NCBI RefSeq assembly: GCF_029227915.1
Contig: NC_079882.1
Location: 12,648,001-12,712,000 of the forward strand
Length of the DNA stretch: 64,000 bases
From: Hydractinia symbiolongicarpus
Taxonomy: Eukaryota > Cnidaria > Hydrozoa > Anthoathecata > Hydractiniidae
Direction: 5' to 3'
The notes below the pieces were generated by a model. It worked only from the letters and a program-made list of their open reading frames with translations, did no database searches and had not been told where the DNA came from. Made by a program: the position numbers and the translations under genes. Positions 1 through 13,600 of this stretch are shown piece by piece; position 1 is the stretch's first letter; each line of letters opens with the position of its first letter.

Positions 1-98
1 GTTATGAACATTTTCTATCTACCTATCTATGTACACTAGTTCCAATCACATCAATACACTAGCTGCGCGTCGGTTAACACAGTTTAAACTTCCTTTAG

Positions 99-3000
99 CG
101 CCACCGCCAACAGTAAACAATGCAACACTTCCGACTGCTGCAGTTGCATCTGCCAAACCTACTGCACCATTAGCTGCAAAAAGCAAGGACAACAGCTCGG
201 TGCATGTCAAAGACGATACGCCTGATGTAGGGAGCGGTTCCGGCGAAAGTGATGCACAGTCAGGATCAGGAGAAACAGGTCTGTTTTTAACACCAAATAA
301 TACATAAAAATACAAAAACCAAAAAAAAAAAAAAAATAATAAATAAATAATTACAAAATCTACTTACACGCAAATTTTCTTTAGCTACTCCAACCGTCTC
401 TGGTGGAAAACGATTCAAAGTTACTAATCAAGCCGAAGATGCTGGATCCGGATCCGGATCAAATTCCAACGAAGAATCAGGTAACTCTGAAAGTGGTTCT
501 GCAGAATCTGGATCAGGTTTGTCTGATGATGCCACACCATTAGTAAGAGAATCTAAAGTTCCCAACTTAAATGTAGCACGAAGTAATATTCCTGCATCAA
601 AAGTCATACCTAAGGCAAGTTTAGGGGATTTTACATTCCCTGTTAAGAAAAGTACTATACCAGCAGCTGTCACCAACGCTGATGATGAAGATGAAAGTGG
701 TTCCGGAAGTGGATCTGGGGATGAGTCAGGAGAAGAGTCTGGAAGTGATGCTGATGACGCTCACAGTGGTAAGTATACCGTTGAGCCTTCTTTTATTTTT
801 GTTCTACAACCAGAATTTAGTACTCTTTTATCATTAGTAATTATCTCTACAGACAAAAAGAGTGAGACTCTAAAGAAACTCGCTCCCAAAGCTCTTCCGA
901 AGCCAAAACCAGCAAAAAAGAAGACAGTAGCGCCAGTACCAGTAAAACAAAAAACAAGACCAACGAAAAAGAAATCAGTGGTAGCAAAACCATCATTACC
1001 TGGACCTTATCCTAAAATTGATTTAAAAGCAATCGCATCTGCATTAGCTCATTACGAAGAAGCTGCCCTTGAATTAGCAGGTGAATATCCAAAACCTGCT
1101 TCAGATTTGACCGAGTATACACGTTCGTTCATTCCGCATCCAGTGAACGTTGAGGAGCAAAAACTAGATAAATACAGGCAAAATATTCAAGTAGCAAAAA
1201 TAATGACAGAGGAACGTCGGAAGAAAGACGCTATACCAAAGTTTTTAAAATTAACAAAAGATGTGCTTAAAGATGAGGAAGAGAAGAGTCCAAACAATGC
1301 TGACAGTTTGGACTCTGTCAGACAAAGATTCGAAATACCGGGTTTGGAACCAACATTAAATGATTATTATGCCGAAACTGGCAAAATTAACCCGTTTGAT
1401 AATAGTCAGAAGTCTTACAAGAAGTCAAGAATTGAAGTTGAAAAGAAAAACAAGAAGAGCAAATACCAGCAATTAGTTGGTGACCCGTATGAATACTTAA
1501 GAAATATGCCTGTCGGAGCTTCGATGGAGCCCATTATGGATCCCAAAACTCGTTCCACTATACCGTCTGATCACTCTTATCCGGTGTTTTTGATGAAAGT
1601 TTCACCAGCTGGAAAAAAGTATATAGATGAACCAGGTAAATTTGCATTCTTATACTTTGGAACATCCTTCACCTAATCTCCTCCACACTTACTATGTGTC
1701 GTTTTCTTAATCCATTACATATCACACCTAACCGCACTTTAATTTCTTAGCATCACGACGTGGAAAAATCAGAAAGGTTGACGCAGAGGGAGTTTTATTA
1801 GCAGATGAATCATCAAAGCGAGTCGTTGCACCACCACCACCAGCTGTTATTGTTGCACCACCTGTCCAAGCACCTGTCCAAGCACCTTTTGTTGCACCTC
1901 CACCACCAGCTCCATTTAGGGCACCTGTTTATCAACCCCAGTATGCCCCTCCTAACTCAGAAATCTATGGCGGTCCTTCTGCTTACAACATGCAACAACA
2001 ACAACAACCAATGGCAGCACCACAGCAGCCGATGCAACAGGCTCAAGCAGCTGCTTTACCACCACCAGTAGACTTTAACAACATAGAACAAGCTACTGCA
2101 CCTAGAGCCAGTGCACTTTTCTCGAGTGACGAACCAGTTGTTCCTGAGAAACAGCCAGGAATGAACTCACTACGTAAGTCGTCTTATTCAGATTGATGTT
2201 ATGAGGTGTTGATGCGCGTGACAAAGTAAACATGCATTAATACCTTAAGTTAATGTTGATTAAAGATTAATACAAAAATTTCGCGAAGATTAATTTTCGA
2301 AGTTTTTTTTGCGGATGAGCCATTTTAATGCTCTGTGCGAAGAATTAATTTCATATATCTAGTACTTTTTCGCAATTTTTTAACTTAATTTCAACGAGTA
2401 ACTTAATTTCAACGAATAACTTAATTTCAACGACTGGAGTCATTTCTACTATAGTAATTTTGCGAAGATTTTTTTTTCACGAATTGAACGAATTTCGCGA
2501 ATATGGATGAAATTAAAATTAATCAACTTTAGGTAATCCTGAATCAAATTACACAACATTTTTGTACTTGTTATATTTAGGCAGCAAAATGCTTAGCGCC
2601 TTTTTCTCAGTGAAGAATGGTAACGAAGGAGAAGATGGCGAAGGAAGCGGTGGTGGCTCTGGTGAAGGCTCTCGAAGAGGTAACCTTTCTTTTTAACATT
2701 CTAATCCTATTGTTGTGTAGTTTCAATTGTTTAGTGCTAGCACGCTTCTATCATGTTTTGACTATATCTTATATATATGGGTACATACACACTTTTCGAG
2801 GGGAAAGAAATGTTGATTTTGCGCATGAAACACCACACACACCACATGTACATGTCACGCACGCCAACTTAACGAACTCTTTTCTTGCGTGGATTCTTAG
2901 ACACATGACTTAAAACGCACTGTACAGACACTACTAACAACCTTTTTTAGACATCATTTCTTTCCGCTCGATGTAGTCTGTTAGCGCTTGTTGAAACCAC

Positions 3001-6000
3001 CTGGACTAAAAGACAAATAAAAATGACCAAAAATCTTATGAAATCACAGCACTTACTGACATTTAATTCATCATCACTGTATCATCAAATGGAAACCAGG
3101 CTCGTTCGATAAATCAACATTTCTTAGCTCTCGAGAAGAACATTCAATCCAGCATGGTTTTTATTACCACGTTTCATAAAATTTTAGATTCGATTGCTGG
3201 AGACGGACACATGTGGCCAGGTGGTTTCAAGAAGTAGCTTCTAGACACACGAAACAATGGATAATATTGCTGTCGATAACATTAGAGATAGCATAAATCT
3301 CTTGCGACACACACATACATGAACATAGAGACAGACTATTATATATTTCAGCGGTCTTGTACCCCGGCCCTTAACGACGTCATCTTTAGTTGTTCATGAT
3401 CATACTGTCTGAAAGACAAAAACCTAACAATAGCCCTTGTTCACAAAAATTAGCGCCGTTAGGGGCCGGCGTAAAAATGACTAAGACGGTAGATTTCTCA
3501 ATTTATTTATTTATTTATATATTTATTCAATTATTTTATATTTTATGTTTCCATATTTTTTTTCGCAAAATTTGTTTTACAGATTTATTACGAGTTGTTT
3601 CTGATTTGTTTTTGTTACAACCATAAGAGTGAAAAATAATTTTATCATGGTTTTATATAGTAGCATTATACTATTATTCTTAACTAGTCGATTCTTAATT
3701 TGTTTTCTTTTCCACAATTTAGAATTTCGTTTCTTTGTACGTTTAGTTTATGCATGTACATTCGAATTTTTGTTGAATGTTTTATTAATTGTCAATTGTC
3801 ATTTGTTTTTTGTTTTCTATTTTTGTAAAGTTTTTTTTGCATCCACTGAAATATAAATCTAGTTATCATTGAAATAAGTTATTTTTTATGTCCATAACGC
3901 TGTGAATAAATTAACATAATTAATGTTGCTTAGTTATAGTATATCTACTTTTCCAGGACACATTCAGGAGCCGTTAGAAGGATCTGGAGCAAGTGAAATA
4001 GGCTCTAAAAAATCAATAAGTCTACACAATCTATTATTTAATGAGAACAGTCTAAAAGGCGATGACGAATCCGAGTTGGCAACGAACACTGGAAAACAAG
4101 CCAACACTCGCAAATCACAAGATAACTCTGTAAACTACTTACAATCAAATCTTGCAGTCCTCACACCTGAGAATGGTAAACCAAGCTTCGAAGGCCAAGC
4201 TGGTTTAACATCTGGACGACTAGGTGCGCAATTTACAATGAGCAAAATGAGTAAAACACAAGAGACGAATTGGGTTCGTCCAAATGCGGAATCAGAGCTG
4301 GCATCTGCTATGCCTGAATCAAGTACTGGTGTCGAAACTGCACCTCATACAGGTAAAATACACTAGATAATCAGTCTATGTTATTTACAAATGCACTAAA
4401 GTCCCTCTGTATAGCACAGGTCTTGAGAATTAGCCTCCATGACGAATCTATTTTTTATAGCAATGTTTGTTTTTGTTACGTACTTTCATCCCATACCTAA
4501 TTTTCGCGCGTATTAGTGCTAGCGCGTCAAAACCCATTTTGCGTGTTTCAATTTTCGTTTATTTCCCCTAGAGATGAGAAGGGGAGGATAAGATGGAAAA
4601 TGCAGGGATAAGATAAAATCATAGATTCAATTCTTTTTAGGAGACTGTAAAATCATGGAATCTTTTCCATGATTTAGAGTGAAAAAAAAAGGGAAAAAAG
4701 AAAAAAGAAAAGAAATAGAAACACTCAGTAACGTTTGACGCTTAAAACACCATTCGTCAATCATTTTCTCCAAAAAGGTGTATATCGCACGCGTATTAAT
4801 CTTCACGCTAAATGTTTTGCGCGTATCTTCTGTACTGCATTACGCGCATTAAATAACTGCTCTGAGCAAATGCGCGAAAATTAGTACGAAAAAGTAACTG
4901 ATTTAATATGTTAACAATCTAACAATTAACCTAACACACTGGTAATCCATAACATTATTTAACCGTACGTATATCCACTAACATACTAACATACTCAAAT
5001 AAACGACCCAGTCGCGATTAGTCGGACCATGCTTCTAGCATTTTTGTTACATGAGGACAACGTTATAAAGACTGGAAACGAGATTAATCACGCCTCTTTA
5101 TACCAAAAAACCTAAACAGATACGCCAATAATTTTTGTTGTGTTATGGTGTCAAAACAAGCAATAACAAGAAAATACTTTCCATCTGGACAACTTATTCA
5201 CAGTATTCGACTGCACTACTTTGAAGTATCATTAACTGCTACATCACATATCTTACTTTCATCGACGTTACAAAGAAACGCGACCGGCTACCGAATGAAA
5301 CTATTCTGAAAATACAACAGATGACCTTCTTAATTGGATTGTCTAGATATCCTGGAAGAAAACAACAATGAAAGATCAGATACCGAAAACGGAGAAGAGG
5401 AAGAGGGAGAGGAAGAAGGTAACTATGGAAACGCGAATGGTAATTCCCTACCGCAACAATTTATCAGAATCAATCTTAATCAACGCCATAACGATATAAA
5501 TCAAATTCTAACTCCACAAGTAAATATCAGTTACACAAATATAGCACCTAAAAAACAAAGCGTAAGAAAGTCGAATAATCAAGGCAAAAATAACAACCAC
5601 TACTCAAGCAATAATGCTTTGCATAAAAAGACTACCGGAACACTAGGTGATAATGGAAGATTGGTCAGCGAGCCCTCTATGGTAACTTCTAAATTTAGAC
5701 CGCTTCCACATAAAGTTGACAACAACCGCAACCCTGCAAAACATGTGAATAATCCGCCTCTTAACATGGATGACATAACTCCGTTATCAAATCTTATCAA
5801 ATCAAATGTAAAAAATAGCAATCTAAGAGAAGCAAAACAATTGCATCGAAAACCATCTTCCATACGTCCTAAAAATTCTAACTCTCAAACCAATAGTCCA
5901 CGTGAACGATTTATTTTTAGCACAGCACTGACAGGCCAGACTTCAGACGCTTATCAAGCTAAAAATGAGCTGCAGAGGCTAGGAGTCGATCATCGTTTTT

Positions 6001-7658
6001 TTCGTCAAGGAATAAAGGCGTCGCCACAACAAGTCAACGCTTTTGAGAACCACAGACTTCGAGCGGTTTATAATAAGGAAAAGAAAAATTCGCTCCGTTT
6101 TAACATTGCAAGTGGGAACAAGATTCAGGCTGTTAAAAACCAAATCAGAACTGAAAATTCAAGAAAAAGTCTGAGAAATGTATCAATAACAGCCAGCAAA
6201 AAAAGTTATAATTTCAAAATTCCATCTCATGAAAAAGCCGTAGTTAGTGATCGAGACACAATAATCGAGTCATTTTTACAAACTGAAAACGAGGATAATG
6301 GAAATGACGTCATCGCTGATGCATTATACGAAAGAAATGCAGGAAAGAGAAATCATGCAGCAAAATTAAGGACTGGTAACTACTAAAAAACTCAACCGAC
6401 CAATGACAAGACTTAAAATGCTGCTGGCCAATTTTTGATGACGTCATGACAAAATAAAATGTTTTTTGTACATATTTTGAAAGAGCTTTGTTACACAACA
6501 ATATATTTGTAAAGTTAAAATACCACATGACTTCTCTTTGGGTAAAAAAATGAGATAGACACACACACACACATACACACAAAATACATAATTGTCCAGC
6601 AGGAAATGACACAAACACATGCATACCAGCGGTGAATTACCCCGCAGACACTGCTTCACCAAAAACGCACACTCAGCATCTTTTCTACTTTAATGCAAAT
6701 TCTTTTTCTTATAGCCTCGGTAGCTGATAATTCAGAATTGTTTTCAACACGTAAGTTATCTATCAATAATACACCAGCCAATGTTGGTCCTGTTTTGAGT
6801 GTTTAGTGTGGTAGTTATTAGGCGTGTACGTTTAGAATGTATGCTAGATGGTAGAGTGTTTTTCTAGGTATTAGATTAAATGTTAGAATGAATTTATAGT
6901 TCCCTATAATTTTTTTTGATATGGGATTCTTCTCCTTTCCACAGTGAGAATGCCAGCAGCTTCATTCACAGAAGACCAAAGACCTGCACTACGTAATGTT
7001 GTCCCCAGGGTACCAAACATTAAGAAGAAAATCGAAGAGACAAAAGGTAGCAGTAAAACAATTATACCAGTGGATATATTTTCTGGTAGACAGAAAATTG
7101 AGGAGAGTCGCCCTCACACAGAGAGACCAATTCAACTACACAATCAACTGCGTCAAAATATTGTAAATAAAAAACTCTTAAGTAAGGATATTTTTAAAGG
7201 TGATTCTGGTCCATTATCAGCACCTCATCTAGCTTTAGCTTCAGCGAGAGACACCGTTGATAAAACAATTTTAACAGACTTTCCAAGATCACCGTTTTCA
7301 ATTAATCCAAAACCAATCATGACTCCACCAGTGGTGCATTCATCAGTTATAACCAATCAAAATAAAGTGTTAACATTTAATACAAAACAATTTCAAAAAG
7401 CTATATTAGCAAAAAACAATATACTTTCTAAAAATCAAGCCTCCTATTCATGGAGACAGTATATGCCATTTAACAGTCGTTCCAACATAGCAAGACAAAA
7501 TATTAATGTGGTGCGAAATAATTTACTGAACAATGAAAAGACCTCACCATTATCAGCACAAGCTGGTTCGGCAAAATATGCACTATCTAATAAACCCTTG
7601 GTTGCCAAATCTGCCGTAGCTGCATCAAAAAACAAAGCTGCAGACCAGAAAGGTCAGG
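99..7658 (+). other. N-terminal region with Ser-Gly clusters, likely glycosaminoglycan attachment
   Basis: Exons 1, 2, 5 and 6 carry acidic Ser-Gly runs such as VGSGSGESD, ESGSGSGSGDESGEESGSD, GEGSGGGSGEGS and LEGSGASE. Acidic residues next to SG repeats are the known acceptor context for xylose-linked chondroitin or heparan sulfate chains. Between and after them come Lys/Pro-rich (exon 3), Pro/Gln-rich (exon 4, 1751-2173) and long Asn/Lys/Arg/Ser-rich exons (5347-6375, 6945-7658) with no recognisable fold. Attachment is inferred from motif context only. Confidence 0.7.
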
Positions 7659-10600
7659 GTAAGTAAAACGACTAACCTATTATTAACTTTAACACGCTAG
7701 CTTACAATAATAACATTCTAACAAGTTTATTTGCATGTGAGCCAGTATACTAGCTAGTTTGGTTGCATGCGTACCAGTATACTGGCTAGTTTGGTTGCAT
7801 GCTTACCAGTATGCTGGCTAGTTTATTTGCATGCGTACCAGTATACTTGTTAGTTTGGTTGCATGCGTACCAGTATACTGGCTAGTTTGCCTGCATGCTT
7901 TCCAGTATGCTTGCTAGTTCATTTGCATGCGTACCAGTGTACTTGCTAGTTTGGTTGCATGCGTAACAGTATACTGGCAAGTTTTTTTATGCATAACAGT
8001 ATACTGGCTAGTTTGGTTGCATGCATACCAACATACTGGCTAGTGTGGTTGTATGCGTACCAGTATGCTGGCCAATGTGATAGCAGGCGTACCAGTACAC
8101 AAGCTAGGGGAACATAAACAAATAACGTCAAGGAAAGAGATTTTTAACAGGCTGCCTAACCAAGGGGAGGTAACCAGTGACATATGTTCATTTATAAGAA
8201 CGTTTTTCTTTAAATCAGGCAAATTCACTGGAAATAATTACTTGGTATCGCCATCAGCCAACGTGCGTCCACTATCATTTACTACAGCTGATATTAACAA
8301 CGCACCAAGTTTTAAAGCACCTGTTCGGAAAAACCTGATAAAACAGACGCCAGGTAGGAAGAAAATTTTGGCGAAAAATGAGAGATTACTTCTGAAATAA
8401 ATAACGGTTTAACATTACAGCATTATTTTTTTTCATATTCTACCAAGATATAATGAAAGTAACCCAAAAGTCTGTTCTAAGATACTATTTGACCTCATTT
8501 TACTAGATCTGGATTGTGGAGATAATTGGGAAGGTGCCCAAGGAGATTTCGGCACTTTCTGTTACAAACAAATGCCGATGAAAGCTTCGTTTGATAATGC
8601 ATTAGCGCAGTGTCGACGTCTCAATGGTGATTTGTTTAGTGTGCTTAATGCATACGAGAACAGATATTTGCAAGATAATATTCATGAAAAGTTCTGGATA
8701 GGTTATCGAGACAAAGGTATGAATTAAGAATAATTACTTCCAAAAATAATTAAAGCAAACTGCATGGACAGGGCGTTAATTAGTTTTTTCTAGATTTGGG
8801 AGGTGTATATTTGAGGGGCGTTTAAAAGAGGAGTGAGTCTAGTAGAAGGGGGCGTTTATTAAAAGCATTACGGTACGTTTTTTTATCTTATCAGGAATGA
8901 ATGGAAACTGGAACTGGACTGATAGTAGTGAAAGCATATATACTAACTGGGGCAGCGAGGCAGATGATGACAACGGAAAACGTCATGACTGCGTTTACAT
9001 TGATGTGGACGAAAAGAAATGGAAGGATGAGTCTTGTTCTAAAAAAAAATATTTCCTATGCAAGAAGAGAACTGATAGTAAGTGGTTGCGTAAACCTAAT
9101 TAACGTTAACGGGAATATCATTTTTCCAAAGATAAAGTGTGACCATGTTCTTTTTACATATAGCATGCCCGAAGGATTGGAAAAACTTGAAATTAAACTC
9201 CGTCATTGGCTGCTATAAACTTTTCACCGATGAAGTTAGTTGGGATAACGCTGAGCACACGTGCGAAAAGTACAAAGCGCATTTGGCAAGCATAAGAAGC
9301 GAGGACGAACAAACAATGGTAGTCCAGGTGAGATCTCATTTATTCAACAAAATTCCATAAACTCACATGCTATACGCAGACCTACAAATAATGCAAACAG
9401 AAAGATTAGGATAAAAAGACAAGCGAGGCAAATAAGCTTTTCTTTTGATATACAACGCCCAGGGTAAGTGGTCTGCTTTTTGTACACATACCAACCTATT
9501 GCTAAACAGAGGATAAATGCAATTGGTGCACAAACACTGACGGCAATTACGACGTCATTATTTTCATCAGACGTGGTTAGATATTCGCAGTAAACTCCCT
9601 TGTAATCAGGTGTGCAGTTGCACGTGTATGTCGTCGCATTATATACAGCGCATACTGAATTGTGTTGACACCGATTACTTGCACAACTATCTGTGTTATT
9701 ACAACCTAATTCAGAAGTTGTGAAGTGTTTTAAATTGCGCCCTTTTAAAGCAAGAGGTGAGAAGCAAATTCCTTGAATGTCGCCATTATGTATTAGCCTC
9801 TGTATAGTATTGTCTGTTAACCAGCACCCACAATGCAATGGATTTTGATTTAAACTTACTTTCCCAGTGATTACAATATCTTTGAAAGCATCAGCTTTGA
9901 ATCGACTGATTCGATTGTGTTCTAAGTCCACTCGATGCAGTGTTAAATTACGAAAGCAATAGTCATCAAGTGTTGTGATGCTATTGTTTTGCAAGTATAA
10001 CTCCTCCAATGATAACAACTTCGAAAGAAGGTCTTTTCGAATTATCTCGAGCTCGTTATAAGACAAATCAAGCGACTGTAAACTCGACAATTCATCAAAC
10101 ACACCATGATACACAAATCCTAGACGGTTATGATCTAACTTTAAGTACTTTAACTTTCGCAAGCCAGTGAAAGAGTTTGGTGAAAGTTTGTTAATTTTGT
10201 TATTGCTGAGGATAAGATTTTCCAAGCTTCTTGCGTGTGATAAAGCAGGTATATTTTCTAAAACGTTTCCAGAGAGATGAAGAACTGTAAGGTGCTTGTA
10301 GCTACGAAGTTCTTGCGTGTCTATATACTTTATCTTGTTTTCACTAACGTCTATATGCTTCAATGTTGGCACATAGTCGACGTCCCTGGGCAACGAATTT
10401 AATTGATTATGATTTAGTATCAATCTTTCAAGTTTGGTGAAATTATAAAATTCCTTGAGTGTTATCGATGTTATGCGATTCCCAGTGAGAATTAAACTTG
10501 TAATATTCTTTGGTAGTTTTTGAAGTAAAAACAGTTTTTTATTCGTCACCTTACTACATCTTGCGCTACGTTGATTGCACACGCATTCTTTTGGACACTC

Positions 10601-13600
10601 TGCACTTACAACAACCAAGGAGACGAGTAACACAAGCAAAATCTTCTCGCTCATCATCTGACTGCTGCTTTGATAATGCTAATGTTTTATTTTCAAATGG
10701 TTTATGTTTGTCAGAAATATGTTTGTTTTTGTTTTAAAGGATAAACATTTTTAACAGGGAAATGAGATGACAGTGATTTATGGATTAAACATTCTTAATG
10801 TTTTTCTTGTTTATTAATTATTTTATGAAACATGATTTGGAGATTAAGAACTCTTATTATCGTCGCCGTATATTTAGGTTTACGAAAATAAATCATACTG
10901 GATAGGTTACAACGACAAGGAGAGCGAAGGAGATTGGCAATGGACTGACCGTTCAACGTCTTCGTATGAAAATTGGGATGATAAATCTCCCAATAATGGC
11001 GGAGTCAGCTGTGCTGCAATGGTTGAAGGTGGGTCATGGCACGATGAACCATGTCAAGAAAAACTAAAATTTGTGTGTAAGCGAAAAGGTAGGTATCGCT
11101 TTATCGCTAATATTTTTTTCTGACAGATCTAACACCTAATGTATATAAAAACATATTTTTATTCATTTTACGCAGGTCCAAAACCAGAAAAAGTTCAAGG
11201 CTTAGATGATCAAGGAATCCTGCTTCCTGTCGCAAGACTGCTAAGCAAAGAAGACACAAGGCCAAGTCAAGTCTATGATGAACTTGGAAAAAATGGTTTA
11301 AGACCAGGTAATTTTTCCCCTCAGTTCATGATATGCAACAGTTTTACGGAAAATAATAATATTATATAACTTTTCAGTCGTTCCAATGTACTTTTGGCCA
11401 TTGTTGAAAACAACTAAATCAGGGATGGCAGGTAATCGACCAATGGCTGCACATGGTGACGTCAAATATGTACCTGCTGGCATTGCACTCGATGGCGTGC
11501 ACGCCTTCTTAGATGGTGGAGATTTTCACGGAAAATGTATTGCTGAACCAGACAAATGTCAGAAAGGATTTGCTGTAGCCATACAGGTAATTAAAAAGCG
11601 TTGCTAACATCAAATTATTCCATTGTGTTCCTTTTACTGTTTCCGTTATCCAACACCAACATTTCAGGAACGACATTTGTACGCATGCGCATATTTTTAT
11701 GGATATTGGTAATCCAAACTTAAAGTTAGCGGCAAGAAATCCCATTTACTTGTTAAAACAAAATAAATTTAACTATAAAAAGATTTATTTTGTTTAGGAC
11801 CTTCATATACATTTAAGACCTGTGTAACTTTTAGTAAGTCGCAGCAACTCCGTTTTCTTTTAGGTATTCTTCGAAAGTAGTGTTCGTAGATACAAGAAAG
11901 CACACTGCATTATTGACACTTCTGGAGGAGGACAAGGTTTTACGATATACATTGCTGACAATAAACTGAATTACAAAGTTATTAGTAAAGACGAGACCTG
12001 GGAACTAAAGACGGACCTGACAGTCGGCAGTTGGCAAGAAATCGTAATGACGTGGCACAAAGGGAAAGGAATCGCTGTATATGTAAATGGAGCTTTTAAA
12101 GACTCAGAAGGGGTTGGCAAGAATACAGAAACTAATATTGGTGGAACGACAAGATTAATTTTAGGACGTGAGAACAAGGATAAAGGTCCATACACTTGTA
12201 CGAAGTAAGTAAAACCTCTTGGACGAAAATTTGCTTCCACAATCTGAGTGACAACCTCACTTAACAACGTTTCATTTTTTGTGCCTTTTTAGAATGGTTG
12301 TTGCATCTGTGGCCATCTTCACTAAGGTATTATCTATTGAAGATGTACCATACGCATTCACATACGGTGACACAGTAGTCGCTAGTTATCGATGGTTGAT
12401 GGCTGGATTGCAGGAATCTGTTGTTCCGGGCGCACCTGAAATCGAAACGAAAGACACGATAACTGACGTCGACGGTGGGATATACATTGACGGCGACAAA
12501 GGTTGCTTAGAAATTGATGATGTCGACCCTGTGTTGTACAACATCAAAAAATCAAAACATGGATTCGCTTTAAGTTTCAAACTCAAATTCGACCAGCGGG
12601 TGCGTGATTACAAACAACCGAAATACATACTGGATACTGGCGGCCATGTCGGCGGAACACAGGGAGTCTCAGTTTACATCGTGAATGATAACTTGTACTT
12701 TCAAGTAATGAGTAGTCCAGATGAAGATATTATGATATGGAAAGTCCGCGTCCCCATCTACACTGTAAGATGGCAACGTATTGTGATGACATGGCGTCTT
12801 GACAAAGGTTTATGGGTATATCTTGATGGAACTTTCCGAGGTTACACAAAATCACCAATGACGCTCCCATTGCAAGGTAGAGATCAGCAAAAAAGATTTT
12901 ACATCGGTAGAAGAACTACAGGAACTGATTATGCAGGTGCCCAATTTGCTTTTGGTTCATTGGCAATCTACGGAAGATTCTTGTCACGTGTTGACACTGA
13001 GAATGTTTTTGGAGGAGCAGGTGAGGACACTTACATGTCTGGATCTCATGTATATGTTGATATACACTTATGTCTGTGTTTTCCCAGCTATGCTACCATG
13101 TTGTATAAACCTTTCCTTTTTTTGTCTCTACAGATAGTCCATTCCCTGGTATTATCAGAGAAGTGTGGAAAAACACACCTGGTGAAACTTTGAAAGATTT
13201 AAAGGGTAACTCGGATTATCCAAACAATCCTTCAACGATTGAAATCATCGAAAACTTTGACGCACCTTTTAATGTTGAGAATAATTATGGTTCGAAGTTG
13301 AAGGGTTATTTTATTGCGCCGGAAACAGGAAATAGCACATTCTATCTTTCCTGCAGCAAGGCTTGTGAGCTGTATTTCAGCGGAGATGACGAAGCTAAGA
13401 ACAAAACAAAGATTGTCTCGCTTTCCCAATCAACATGGCATAATCAATGGAACAAGTAAGAAAAAGTGGCATTTTTTCTGTAAAATTATCAGCCTGGAAG
13501 TTTCATGGTTTCCCAATCCAACTGTATTATCTGGTCTTCAGTTACAGAAAGCTTTTATTTATTTCAGATACGAAAACCAGTCCTCCGATGATATCTTTTT

